Assembly (NCBI GenBank): GCA_964574635.1
Contig: CAZNOG010000002.1
Location: forward strand, 1-64,000
Direction: 5' to 3'
Source of the DNA: CAZNOG01 sp964574635
Lineage (GTDB): Bacteria > Bacteroidota > Bacteroidia > Flavobacteriales_D > Cryomorphaceae
DNA length: 64,000 bases
The notes under the pieces are model-generated. The model worked only from the letters and a program-made list of their open reading frames with translations, ran no database searches and had not been told where the DNA came from. Below are positions 19,506 to 27,760 of this stretch, piece after piece. Each line of letters opens with the position of its first letter. The stretch's first letter is position 1. The translations under genes and the position numbers were made by a program.

Positions 19506-19513
19506 TACCTTCG
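19506..19513 (+). promoter_or_regulatory. -7-like box before the 63-residue membrane protein
   Basis: TACCTTCG differs from TAnnTTTG at one base. The same TTCG variant appears before the efflux operon and the tricorn-like gene. Confidence 0.35.
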
Positions 19514-19568
19514 CGAAGACAAACATAAACCCCGAGATCGGTGTTTGACCGAGATGAAAGATTCCACT

Positions 19569-19760
19569 ATGAAGTATACCTTGTTGTTTTTGGCCGGAAT
19601 TCTACCGATTTATTCAGCGATGGCCCAGGTTCCCCAAGGCATTCAGCCCGGAAACGGCGATGACGCGGTTTCCATTTGGGACCATCCCACCTACGTGATC
19701 ATCGTGGTGTTGGTCATCGCCTTCGTCATCTTGGGATTCTGGATCCGACGAAAACGGTAA
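19569..19760 (+). CDS. Small single-span envelope protein, unknown function
   Basis: A 63-residue protein starting MKYTLLFLAGILPIYSAMAQ, which looks like a cleavable signal peptide. A short polar stretch (PQGIQPGNGDDAVSIWDHPTY) follows, and then one strong membrane helix (VIIVVLVIAFVILGFWI) ending in RRKR. After cleavage only about 43 residues would remain, with the basic tail in the cytoplasm. Proteins of this shape are common and uncharacterised in Bacteroidota. An in-frame ATG at 19554 (MKDSTMKY) is an alternative start. It is monocistronic, between the clpB terminator and a two-way terminator at 19784. Confidence 0.65.
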   Translation: MKYTLLFLAGILPIYSAMAQVPQGIQPGNGDDAVSIWDHPTYVIIVVLVIAFVILGFWIRRKR

Positions 19761-19783
19761 GGGTCTCCCCTCTTTTTTAGGAC

Positions 19784-19825
19784 AAAAAAAATCGCCCGGC
19801 GCGGAGTGCGGCGGACGATTTTTTG
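19784..19825. terminator. Bidirectional terminator between convergent genes
   Basis: A run of A plus ATCG pairs with CGAT plus a run of T around a GC-rich, imperfect inner stem. Both strands therefore show a hairpin followed by T residues. It serves the plus-strand gene ending at 19760 and the minus-strand gene ending at 19850. Confidence 0.85.
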
Positions 19826-19849
19826 TTTCGGGAAATTCGACGGGCGACT

Positions 19850-20296
19850 TTAGTTGTCGAGGCGAAGGAAGTTTCCTTGCTTGTCGAATTTCAGCTCCAA
19901 CTCGTTGTCGAGTTCAATTTCTTGATCGTTTCGGTCGATGTCCCACTCGGTGATTTTCGAATTGGGGTAATTGGCGCTCACATAGTCGAGAACCGATTGG
20001 GGAAACATCGAATTGGGAAGGGCGTTTAGGCTCTCCGCTTTTTCCAATTGGAAATTGTGGTCGAATTCGAGTTTGGTGCGATCCTTCAGGAGGATTTCGT
20101 ACTCCGCATTTCTATCGTCGTTATCCAAAGTGGCGATGGCGATCGGGGTATCGGGAAAGTGCGTTTCCACGAATTTTGTGATTTCGGCCGGAATTTCAGG
20201 GGGATTGAGAACGACTTCTTGGCTGAACACGTTGGCTGAAAACAAAAAGAGGAAGGACAGCGTGAAAGTGAATCGGAATATGCCGTGTGTTTTCAT
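19850..20296 (-). CDS. PepSY-like periplasmic protein
   Basis: This 148-residue protein has a signal peptide (MKTHGIFRFTFTLSFLFLFSANVFSQ). Two repeats of the PepSY-like type found in Bacteroidota follow. The first runs from IPAEITKFVETHFPDTPIA to a strand-rich YEILLKDRTKLEFDHN, and the second from LPNSMFPQSVLDYVSANYP to QEIELDNELELKFDKQG and ends FLRLDN. Each unit predicts a helix packed on a short sheet. These proteins are thought to bind or inhibit other envelope proteins, but no target is known. The gene is alone on its strand and its upstream side faces the hairpin repeat at 20580. Confidence 0.8.
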   Translation of the reverse strand: MKTHGIFRFTFTLSFLFLFSANVFSQEVVLNPPEIPAEITKFVETHFPDTPIAIATLDNDDRNAEYEILLKDRTKLEFDHNFQLEKAESLNALPNSMFPQSVLDYVSANYPNSKITEWDIDRNDQEIELDNELELKFDKQGNFLRLDN

Positions 20297-20579
20297 GGGT
20301 GTATTTGGTTTTTGGTGTTTTCCTATGGGTTTTCAAATATAATTTAACACCGGGATTTGCGAAAAGTTGTTCGCCGGTACCACCAATTTTCGTCTGCGGA
20401 AGAGCGGCCCGCACCCTACCCCATTTATTTTGGTTTCGAAGTGTGCAATTGACTGCGGGGATACGGGGATTGCCGGTGAGGTAGTTTAAAATTTTATGAA
20501 TGCGAACGCGTTATTGAACAGCCTACGGCCAATGCCATGGGATGGGAATTGCTTTGGAGGCAAGCGCATGAGGTAGTAG

Positions 20580-20709
20580 GCCGGCATCCTCGCCACAAGG
20601 AGGGATTGTCGGGCGCTCCGGCCGTATGCAGCGACCTTGGAAGCTCGCATACGGCGGTAGCGCCCGCTCAGGACTTGTGGCGAGATACAGGCCGAATACC
20701 GACCCGGCG
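20580..20709 (+). repeat. Structured intergenic repeat, copy A
   Basis: This is a nested inverted repeat. The outer stem is CTCGCCACAAG/CTTGTGGCGAG (20589-20599 with 20674-20684). The middle stem is GGGCGCT/AGCGCCC (20611-20617 with 20659-20665). The inner stem is CCGTATGC/GCATACGG (20622-20629 with 20647-20654), closing a 17-base loop AGCGACCTTGGAAGCTC. It begins GCCGGCATCCTC, carries GAGATACAGGC after the outer stem and ends CCGACCCGGCG. These boundary and loop sequences recur in copies B and C. Confidence 0.85.
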
Positions 20710-20872
20710 GAGGCGAGTGGAACGGCATTGATACAGAAAGATGAACGACCATAAGTGGATGAAATATACCGACAAACACCAGGGGCATGCCCTTGATACT
20801 CAACACCATTTGCTTTAACATTCCTTAACCGGGTGAATTGCAGGGCGGCTACGCATCGTGCAATATTGGGTC

Positions 20873-20880
20873 TATCTTCG
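20873..20880 (+). promoter_or_regulatory. -7-like box for the efflux operon
   Basis: TATCTTCG is one base off the TAnnTTTG consensus and lies 19 bases before the adaptor ATG at 20900. Confidence 0.4.
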
Positions 20881-20899
20881 TCCCACCCAAAGACGCGAC

Positions 20900-22279
20900 A
20901 TGAAAAGAAAACACATCATTTGGATCGCAATCGCCGCAGGTGTCATCGTAGTGGCGTGGATATTCGCGCCGGGCACCGAAAGCCGTTCGGACGGGATAAC
21001 GGTGACCGCGAGCCAAGGCGAATTTATCGTGGACATCACGACCACGGGTGAGTTGGAAGCCAAAAACTCCGTGCAGATTCTCGGGCCTCGGGGCACGCGG
21101 AATTTCCGCATTTGGAACATGACGATCCAGGACATCATCGACGAGGGAACCGTGGTGAAAAAGGGCGACTACGTGGCAACGTTGGACCCTTCGGAACTCA
21201 CGAACAAGATCAAGGATTCGCAGTTGGATTTGGAAAAAATAGAATCGCAATACATTCAGACACAACTCGACACCACGCTGGAAATGCGCCGATCGAGAGA
21301 CGAATTGATCAACTTGTCGTACGCCGTGGACGAACGGCAACTGGTGCTGGACCAAAGCCAGTACGAGCCGCCGGCGACGGTTCGCCAAGCGGAAATAGAC
21401 CTTGAGAAAGCGATAAGAAGTCTGGAACAGGCAAAAGAAAACTACAAGATCAAGCGGGAACAAAACATCGCGAAGATGCGGGAAGTGGAACTGAACCGCG
21501 AGAAGGAAATCCGCAACTTGGAGGGCATGGAAGAGCTGCTGGAATCGTTTACCATCACGGCGCCCGAAGACGGCATGCTGATCTACCAAAAGACGTACAA
21601 CGGCACGCCTGTGGCCGCGGGGTCTCAGATCAGCGCCTGGGATCCGGTGGTGGCGACGCTGCCGGACCTGAGCACCATGATATCGCAAACCTATGTGAAC
21701 GAGGTGGACATACGCCAAGTGAAAGTGGGCCAACCGGTGGAGGTGGGATTGGACGCCTTTCCGGAAAAAACTTTTACGGGCAAGGTCATTCGCGTGGCCA
21801 ATGTGGGTGAGCAAAGGCCGAACAGCGATGCCAAGATTTTTCAAGTGACCATAGAACTGAATGAAAAGGACGACTTGCTGCGGCCGTCAATGACCACCAG
21901 CAACCGCATCATCACCGCCTTGTACCAAGACGTGGTGTACGTGCCGTTGGAGGCGCTTTTCACGCAAGACGATTCGATCACGTACGTGTTTCGCAAATCC
22001 GGCCTTGGAGTGTCGAAGCAAGAGGTGATGGTGGGACCCACCAACCGCAACTCGGTGATTATCGAGGCGGGTTTGAAAGGGGGCGATCAGGTCTTCTTGA
22101 CCAAGGTGGACGGAATGGAAAAGAGCTCGGTAAACCTGCTGAAGGAAATGGACGGCAAGCGCAACCCCGATCAACGGGAAGATGAACCGGCCGATGTGGA
22201 TCACGCCAAGAAAGTGGACGTGGAAAAGATGGACCCCGATTCGCTGTTGGAAGTACTGCAAACCATGCCGGAGGAATGA
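20900..22279 (+). CDS. HlyD/RND-type efflux periplasmic adaptor
   Basis: This 459-residue membrane-fusion protein links an inner-membrane transporter to an outer-membrane channel. The start MKRKHIIWIAIAAGVIVVAW gives an N-terminal membrane anchor. A first lipoyl half (DITTTGELEAKNSVQILGP ... VVKKGDYVATLDPSEL) leads into a coiled coil at about residues 90-210. The second lipoyl half follows (ITAPEDGMLIYQKTYNGTPVAAG), then a beta-barrel domain (MISQTYVNEVDIRQVKVGQPVEVGLDAFP) and a membrane-proximal part. The tail is acidic and charged. Its stop overlaps the permease start by 4 bases (ATGA), so the genes are translationally coupled. The frame open upstream to 20858 is excluded by the -7-like box. 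The substrate is unknown. Confidence 0.92.
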   Translation: MKRKHIIWIAIAAGVIVVAWIFAPGTESRSDGITVTASQGEFIVDITTTGELEAKNSVQILGPRGTRNFRIWNMTIQDIIDEGTVVKKGDYVATLDPSELTNKIKDSQLDLEKIESQYIQTQLDTTLEMRRSRDELINLSYAVDERQLVLDQSQYEPPATVRQAEIDLEKAIRSLEQAKENYKIKREQNIAKMREVELNREKEIRNLEGMEELLESFTITAPEDGMLIYQKTYNGTPVAAGSQISAWDPVVATLPDLSTMISQTYVNEVDIRQVKVGQPVEVGLDAFPEKTFTGKVIRVANVGEQRPNSDAKIFQVTIELNEKDDLLRPSMTTSNRIITALYQDVVYVPLEALFTQDDSITYVFRKSGLGVSKQEVMVGPTNRNSVIIEAGLKGGDQVFLTKVDGMEKSSVNLLKEMDGKRNPDQREDEPADVDHAKKVDVEKMDPDSLLEVLQTMPEE

Positions 22280-23613
22280 ACGAGCGCCTGAAATCGAATT
22301 TTATCATCGCTTTGGAGGCGCTGGTGAGCAACCGCACCCGCAGCTTGCTCACCGCTTTGGGAATCATTTTCGGGGTGGCCGCGGTGATCGCCATGCTGGC
22401 CATAGGTACCGGCACGCAACTTGAACTGAATGAGCAGATGAAGTTGGTTGGAGTCAACAACATCGTCATCGAACCCATCGTCACCCAGTCGGAAGAACAA
22501 GTGAGTACGGACCGAAGGGCTCCGGGAGAGAAGGAAAAGTTCACCCCCGGACTCACCATGCAGGATGTGCTTGCCGTCAAGGAAGTGGTACCCACGGTAA
22601 ACCACGTGAGTCCCGAAGTGGTGTTGGACACTTATATCATCCACGGCGGCATCCGCAGAACCGCCAAATTAGTCGGCGTGGAACCCGCTTACTTCGAGAT
22701 TTTCAATTTCGAATTGGAGCGGGGGCGCATGTTCAACGAAGCGCAATTGAATTCGGGCGCGGCGGTGTGCATCATCGGGATGTCGATCAAAAACCGCTTT
22801 TTCCCCACGTCGAATCCGGTGGGTCAGACGATCAAAGTAGGATCACATTGGGTGGAGATCATCGGGGTGATGGAGCCCCGGCTCATCAGCGAGCAAAGCG
22901 CGGGCAACCTCGGCATACGCGACTACAACATGGACGTGTACGTGCCGCTGGAAACCATGCTCATTCGGTACAGGGATCGGGCGAAAATCACCGAAACTTC
23001 CATCCGAAGGGCGAATGCGGCATCGGGCGACGAAAGTGAGAACGAATCGACGGTTGAGAACATCAACCAACTGGATAGACTGGTGGTGCAGGTGAACGAA
23101 ACGCACATGCTCCAACCCACCGCGGAGGTGATTTCGAGGCTTTTGAAGCGGAGGCACTACGACGTGGTGGACTTTCAGGTGGAGATTCCGGAATTGTTGC
23201 TGAAGCAACAAAAGCGCAGCAACGAATTGTTTAATTATGTGTTGGGGGCTATTGCGGGTATATCGTTGTTGGTCGGAGGCATCGGCATTATGAACATCAT
23301 GCTCGCCTCGGTGCTGGAGCGAATCAAAGAGATCGGCTTGCGGCTGTCGCTGGGCGCCAAGAAGAGCGACATCATCAATCAGTTCATGTTCGAGTCGGTG
23401 CTGATCAGCATTTCGGGTGGAGTGATCGGCGTAGTGCTCGGCGTGCTGATGGCCTACTTGGTGGCCGAATTGGCAGAGATCAAAACGGTGGTCAGCTTGT
23501 CCTCCATCGTCATTTCTTTTGGTGTGGCGGCCATGGTCGGATTGATTTTCGGGATCACCCCGGCCCGGCGCGCGGCCCAACAAAACCCCATCAACTCACT
23601 GAGATATGAATAG
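22276..23613 (+). CDS. MacB/FtsX-type ABC transporter permease
   Basis: This 445-residue permease begins with a membrane helix in NRTRSLLTALGIIFGVAAVIAML. A large periplasmic MacB-type domain follows (about residues 50-310, including FNFELERGRMFNEAQLNSGAAVCIIG). The C-terminal FtsX domain has three helices and LASVLERIKEIGLRLSLGAKKSDI. The end, GITPARRAAQQNPINSLRYE, is typical of MacB. In tripartite macrolide or peptide exporters this subunit is driven by a nucleotide-binding domain, fused or separate. Here neither the protein nor its neighbours carries one, so the ATPase must be supplied from elsewhere. It overlaps the adaptor gene by 4 bases and the TolC gene by 8 bases. Confidence 0.93.
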   Translation: MNERLKSNFIIALEALVSNRTRSLLTALGIIFGVAAVIAMLAIGTGTQLELNEQMKLVGVNNIVIEPIVTQSEEQVSTDRRAPGEKEKFTPGLTMQDVLAVKEVVPTVNHVSPEVVLDTYIIHGGIRRTAKLVGVEPAYFEIFNFELERGRMFNEAQLNSGAAVCIIGMSIKNRFFPTSNPVGQTIKVGSHWVEIIGVMEPRLISEQSAGNLGIRDYNMDVYVPLETMLIRYRDRAKITETSIRRANAASGDESENESTVENINQLDRLVVQVNETHMLQPTAEVISRLLKRRHYDVVDFQVEIPELLLKQQKRSNELFNYVLGAIAGISLLVGGIGIMNIMLASVLERIKEIGLRLSLGAKKSDIINQFMFESVLISISGGVIGVVLGVLMAYLVAELAEIKTVVSLSSIVISFGVAAMVGLIFGITPARRAAQQNPINSLRYE

Positions 23614-25069
23614 GCTACTTCCACTGATCGCATTTGTGTTTTCGCTGATGTGCTTGGGTGTTCAGGGGCAGAACAACGCACCGGTGCGCGTGATGACGTT
23701 GGGCGAAGTGCTCGATCTCGCCGAAAACCAATCGTCGGCATCGAAACAAGCGGAGACCCGGCGAAAAAACCGCTACTGGGAGTACCGATTGCACCGATCC
23801 AACTACAATCCACAAATGGTTTTGAGCGGAAACATCCCCGGATACAACCGCGACTACCTGTCGAACCGCTTGGACGACGGAACCATTTTGTACCAAGGCA
23901 GGGAGCAACTGAACAGCGGTTTGAACCTCGGCTTGCAGCAACCCATTCCGTGGACGGGCGGAAACGTGTCCATTAACTCAAACTTGCATTATTTCTCCGA
24001 TTTGAACAGGGACCTCACGCGGTACAACAGCACGCTTTTCAACATCGAATTGCAACAGCCCCTGTTCGGTTTCAACCAATTGAAATGGGATAAACGCACG
24101 GAGCCTTTGCGGTACGAAGAGTCGCGGCGCAGCTACGTGGAAGAGATGGAGTTCATTTCCCGACAGGCGGTCAACTACTTTTTCGATTACCTCGACGCAC
24201 AGATCAACTTCCGCATCGCCAATTTCAACTTGCAGAACAACGACACGATCTACAAAATAGAAATGGGTCGTTTTAATATCGGGACCACATCGGAAGACAA
24301 GCTCTTGCAAGTGGAACTGCAGTTACTGCGTTCGCAACAGGACGTGACCCAGGCGCGACTGGACTTGAGAAACGCCGGACAGACCATACGGGCGTACCTC
24401 GGCATAGACGTAGACAGCTTGGATCTGGTGTTGCCCGACGACATCCCCGAGTTTTCCATTCCCATTGAGGAAGCTTTGACGTACGCGAAAATGAATCGGG
24501 CCGATTACCTGGCTTTCGAAAGGCGGCGCATCGAAGCCGACCGGCAGATCGCCAACGCCCGTGCCCAAAGGTTCCAAGCAAATATCGTCGCGTCGTACGG
24601 GTTGAACACCGCGTCGGAAGACTTTTCCGAAGCGTATTCTCAGTCCAACGACCAACAGCGCATCGACGTGGGATTGGTGGTGCCGATTCTCGACTGGGGT
24701 CGAAACCGCGCGCGCATGGAAACGGCTTTGGCCAACAAGGAATTGACCGATTACGTGATCGAGCAGGACATTCGGAATTTCGAACAGGAGATCATGAACT
24801 TGGTGAGGCAATTCGAAGTTTTGCGTCAACAAGTGGACATCGCAAGGCAGTCGAACTTGGTGGCCCAAAAGCGGTACGAAGTGGCTCAAAACCGGTATTT
24901 GACGGGTAAGGTGGACATCACCAACCTGAACATCGCGCTGACGGAAAAGGATAATGCACAGCGCTCTTACATCCGATCGTTGCGCGACTTTTGGACGGCG
25001 TATTTCGACTTGCGGCGGTTGACGCTCTACGATTTCGACCACAACGAATTGCTGTACCAACCCGACTGA
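23606..25069 (+). CDS. TolC-family outer-membrane efflux channel
   Basis: A 487-residue protein with a signal peptide (MNRLLPLIAFVFSLMCLGVQGQ) and two tandem TolC halves rich in long amphipathic helices. Typical pieces are LGEVLDLAENQSSASKQAETRRKNRYW near the start and RADYLAFERRRIEADRQIANARAQRF in the middle. VGLVVPILDWGRNRARMETALANKEL and RYEVAQNRYLTGKVDITNLNIAL follow in the second half. It should trimerise into the outer-membrane duct for the adaptor-permease pair encoded just upstream, and the 8-base overlap with the permease supports that. The gene ends 73 bases before the next gene, which has its own promoter. Confidence 0.93.
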   Translation: MNRLLPLIAFVFSLMCLGVQGQNNAPVRVMTLGEVLDLAENQSSASKQAETRRKNRYWEYRLHRSNYNPQMVLSGNIPGYNRDYLSNRLDDGTILYQGREQLNSGLNLGLQQPIPWTGGNVSINSNLHYFSDLNRDLTRYNSTLFNIELQQPLFGFNQLKWDKRTEPLRYEESRRSYVEEMEFISRQAVNYFFDYLDAQINFRIANFNLQNNDTIYKIEMGRFNIGTTSEDKLLQVELQLLRSQQDVTQARLDLRNAGQTIRAYLGIDVDSLDLVLPDDIPEFSIPIEEALTYAKMNRADYLAFERRRIEADRQIANARAQRFQANIVASYGLNTASEDFSEAYSQSNDQQRIDVGLVVPILDWGRNRARMETALANKELTDYVIEQDIRNFEQEIMNLVRQFEVLRQQVDIARQSNLVAQKRYEVAQNRYLTGKVDITNLNIALTEKDNAQRSYIRSLRDFWTAYFDLRRLTLYDFDHNELLYQPD

Positions 25070-25084
25070 CCCGGATGGTCCGGC

Positions 25085-25114
25085 TTGGCCGGCATGGATG
25101 ACCGCCTATCTTTG
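25085..25114 (+). promoter_or_regulatory. Promoter with -33 and -7 elements for the FemAB-like gene
   Basis: TTG at 25085-25087, a 19-base spacer and TATCTTTG at 25107-25114 make the best full promoter match in the window. It lies inside the longer open frame, so it also fixes the start at 25143. Confidence 0.7.
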
Positions 25115-25142
25115 CGGAAATCCCAAAACCGACGAGTTCCCC

Positions 25143-26060
25143 ATGTACCGCATCGTTCCGAGAGAACAAATCGACACACGTGCTTGGAACCGGTGCGTGG
25201 ACGCCGCGCCGAACGCTTCGATTTTCGGTCACTCCGATTTTTTGGACTTTGCGACAGTGCGTTGGAAGGGCTTGGTGCGCGGTAATTACGAAGCGGTATT
25301 TCCCTTGGCGGAAAGTTCGAAATTCGGGATTCCCTACCTGTACCGCCCACCGGGATTGGCGCGTGTAGACGTGTTCTCCCCCACCCTGACGGCCGCCGAA
25401 GAAATGAAGTTCGTCTTGGAGATGATTCAACGCCGGTATTTGTTCGCGGATATCGTCGTTGCCGGAGACGTGCCTCCCGCAGTCACACCCACAAAAACCC
25501 AAACCGCACCCGTCCTTTCCCAATACCTGACCATCGAAACCGACGACTTTCAAACGCTGTTCGAAGAAAAGTTTTCGGGCAGTTGTCGGCGAAATATCGC
25601 GCGAAAGGCCTCGGACAAACCGTTGGAGGTGGTTCGGGATATCCTTCCGCAGCGGTTTCTGGATTTTGCCACGACGTCGGTGGCCGCGCGGAAAATCCCC
25701 AAGTTCGATCGGCAGATTCCCGCGATGGAAAAATTCGTTGCGGGAGCGTTGAAGACCGGACTCGGCAGCTTGTGGGGCGCGGGATTGGGCGATGAAATCC
25801 TGTCCATTGCGCTGATCACGTATTACAGGGATACCGCGTACTTGAATTTCATTTTTGCCGGCGAAGAAGGTCAAAAGCAGAATGCCAACTATTTCCTGGT
25901 TTCGGAGATCATCCGGGCGCACTTTCCGGCGATTCGGGGGTTTGACTTTTGCGGCTCCAACATTCCATCCATCGGAATTTTCAACAGGAGATTCGGTGCG
26001 GAAGACGTCGGTCACACATCCGTCCGGACGGGTGTGTTGAAATCGCTTTTAAAAGTCTGA
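25143..26060 (+). CDS. FemAB/GNAT-fold acyltransferase-like protein
   Basis: This 305-residue cytosolic protein resembles the FemAB-like branch of the GNAT fold. MYRIVPREQIDTRAWNRCVD leads to ASIFGHSDFLDFA, and the second half has LGSLWGAGLGDEILSIALITYYRDTAYLNFIFAG followed by NYFLVSEIIRAHFPAIRGFDFCGSN. This corresponds to the glycine-rich strand and helix that hold the donor in such enzymes. Donor and acceptor are unknown, and relatives act on peptidoglycan precursors, lipids or exopolysaccharides. The start at 25143 is set by the promoter at 25107-25114. One copy of the dispersed 14-base motif lies inside the gene (25486-25499), encoding TPTKT in a loop between the two halves. Confidence 0.7.
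   Translation: MYRIVPREQIDTRAWNRCVDAAPNASIFGHSDFLDFATVRWKGLVRGNYEAVFPLAESSKFGIPYLYRPPGLARVDVFSPTLTAAEEMKFVLEMIQRRYLFADIVVAGDVPPAVTPTKTQTAPVLSQYLTIETDDFQTLFEEKFSGSCRRNIARKASDKPLEVVRDILPQRFLDFATTSVAARKIPKFDRQIPAMEKFVAGALKTGLGSLWGAGLGDEILSIALITYYRDTAYLNFIFAGEEGQKQNANYFLVSEIIRAHFPAIRGFDFCGSNIPSIGIFNRRFGAEDVGHTSVRTGVLKSLLKV
25486..25499 (-). repeat. Dispersed 14-base motif, copy 1 (in a gene)
   Basis: CACCCACAAAAACC on the plus strand, read GGTTTTTGTGGGTG on the minus strand. It sits in the FemAB-like gene. The identity with copy 4 (51363-51376) extends to 22 bases. Confidence 0.85.
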
Positions 26061-26266
26061 AGTACTCCGAAAATTGGGGAATATAGTCTCCCGATTTCCC
26101 CACTCGTCGTGTGGAGCCGGATTTTGCACCGACGCAGGGGTTGAAACCCATGCACCGCCACCATGCTGATTTCAAATTAATTGCGCTCTACGATCGACGC
26201 GCCAAAGGCGGCCGGTTTTTGCCGGGGCACGATTTATGTCTAACTTCATGATCCAGGAAGACCTGA

Positions 26267-27760
26267 ATGAACACAGATATTCCATGCGAAGAGGGCGGAG
26301 CGGCGGAGTCGGATATTTCTTATAGGTGCTGCTGCGTCATTTGCGGAAAAATCATCGAAGACGGCCGATACGGTTGCGATTGCCGCGAGAAGGAATGGAC
26401 GGACGAGTACCGTGTCACCGACGTGAAGTACGAATGGACCGAGGGCGACATACGGAAGGCGCTGGCCGCGTTTAGGCGGTACTCGACAAAGAGCGGGAGG
26501 GGAATGTTGCAGTACAACGTAATGCCCCACCGGCGGTACGCCAAGCGATTGAAACTTCGGGTCGGAAACACCCCACTTTTTGAATTGCCCCGACTGGGCG
26601 CGAAATACGGCATAGACCTCTTTGTAAAGGACGAAGGGCAAAATCCCGGCGGCTCCTTCAAAGACAGGGAAACCGTGGTGGCGGCCCTGCACACCCTGGC
26701 GGCCGGTAGGAAACGGGCCATTATTTATTCGTCGGGAAACGCAGCGGCTTCGGCGGCGTTGGTCGCCTCCCACCTGCAGATCGATCTCATCACCTGTGTA
26801 TCGGGCGATACCTACGAAGGAAAGGTGGATTACATTCGAAACCTTGGATCGGACGTGATCCTGATCGGGGACGAAAACACCAATTACGAAGAGGGGTACA
26901 GGTTATTTTCCCAACTGGCGAAGGAAAACTTTTTCGCCCGCAGAGGCGTGGACAATTGGTCGGTGCGGAACCCCTTTCGCGTGACGGGCGACAAAACCAC
27001 GGCCTTGGAGGTGGTGAAACAATACGGCGCACTCAGTGGTGCACGGGTGGCCGTGCCGGATTACGTGGTCGTACCTACGGGCAACGGTTCGTGTTTGGCG
27101 GGTATGTGGAAGGGATTCGTTGAACTGCACCGCATCGGCGCCATCACCCGCGTACCGAAAATGGTCTCGGCGGCGATCAAAAACGCCTCGCCGGTCTACC
27201 AAGCATTTCACGCCTCCACCCCGTTCGGGCCGGAAGTATGCGATCTGGACGAAGTGTCGGAAGACGATATGGCCATCGGGTCGGTGATCGTGGCCGAGGA
27301 AGGCTACGACAGCATCATGGCTACCGATGCCCTCCGGGAATCGGAAGGGACGGCGGTGGTGGTTTCTCACGAAGACATTCGAAGGGCGCTGTTGAACGTG
27401 CTCGAAACGGAGTGGCCCACCACGCGGCGGCACCGATTCATCCCCGAGCCGGCTGCACTGGTCGCCTTGGCGGCCGTGGAGAAAGTGATCGGCTCGGCCG
27501 ATTTCGAATCCGACGAGAAACCCTCCGTGGTGGCGGTGATGACCGGTCACGGATCCAAAGCCAAAGACCAACTCTTCGAACTTTTGGGCGACCGCGATGA
27601 TCTTCGGCATCGGGTCGAGGAACTGGTATCCGGTCACGAAGTACCCTACGGCGAAGGAGATGCGCCACCGGGGGAGCTGATCGCCGTGGAAGCCGACAAA
27701 GAATTGCTCGAAAATACGCTGGCCGAACGCTACAAACAACCTGCACATGCGCATGTCTGA
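26267..27760 (+). CDS. Threonine-synthase-like PLP-dependent lyase
   Basis: This 497-residue fold-type II PLP enzyme has an N-terminal metal-ribbon-like cysteine cluster (C23xxC26 and C37xC39). The catalytic core begins at LRVGNTPLFELPRLG. The PLP lysine is K132 in NPGGSFKDRE, the phosphate cup is SSGNAAAS (155-162), and a later glycine loop is VVVPTGNGSCLAG. This pattern is shared by threonine synthase, threonine dehydratase and diaminopropionate-type lyases, so the beta-elimination or replacement substrate cannot be assigned. The C-terminal third is longer than usual and acidic. Its stop overlaps the next gene, an ADI/DDAH-fold enzyme, so the two are probably one functional unit. True ThrC is expected elsewhere in the genome. 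Confidence 0.82.
   Translation: MNTDIPCEEGGAAESDISYRCCCVICGKIIEDGRYGCDCREKEWTDEYRVTDVKYEWTEGDIRKALAAFRRYSTKSGRGMLQYNVMPHRRYAKRLKLRVGNTPLFELPRLGAKYGIDLFVKDEGQNPGGSFKDRETVVAALHTLAAGRKRAIIYSSGNAAASAALVASHLQIDLITCVSGDTYEGKVDYIRNLGSDVILIGDENTNYEEGYRLFSQLAKENFFARRGVDNWSVRNPFRVTGDKTTALEVVKQYGALSGARVAVPDYVVVPTGNGSCLAGMWKGFVELHRIGAITRVPKMVSAAIKNASPVYQAFHASTPFGPEVCDLDEVSEDDMAIGSVIVAEEGYDSIMATDALRESEGTAVVVSHEDIRRALLNVLETEWPTTRRHRFIPEPAALVALAAVEKVIGSADFESDEKPSVVAVMTGHGSKAKDQLFELLGDRDDLRHRVEELVSGHEVPYGEGDAPPGELIAVEADKELLENTLAERYKQPAHAHV

Larger units (their letters stand above)
20297..20899. other. 603-base divergent intergenic region holding a hairpin repeat
   Basis: No protein gene is supported. Open frames here overlap the structured repeat at 20580-20709 and have no recognisable protein character. 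The region separates the minus-strand PepSY-like gene from the plus-strand efflux operon and ends with a -7-like box at 20873. Confidence 0.6.

Noticed and set aside
20486..20821. Open frames on both strands over the structured repeat
   Set aside because: They are the coding potential of an inverted repeat; frames are not conserved between repeat copies.
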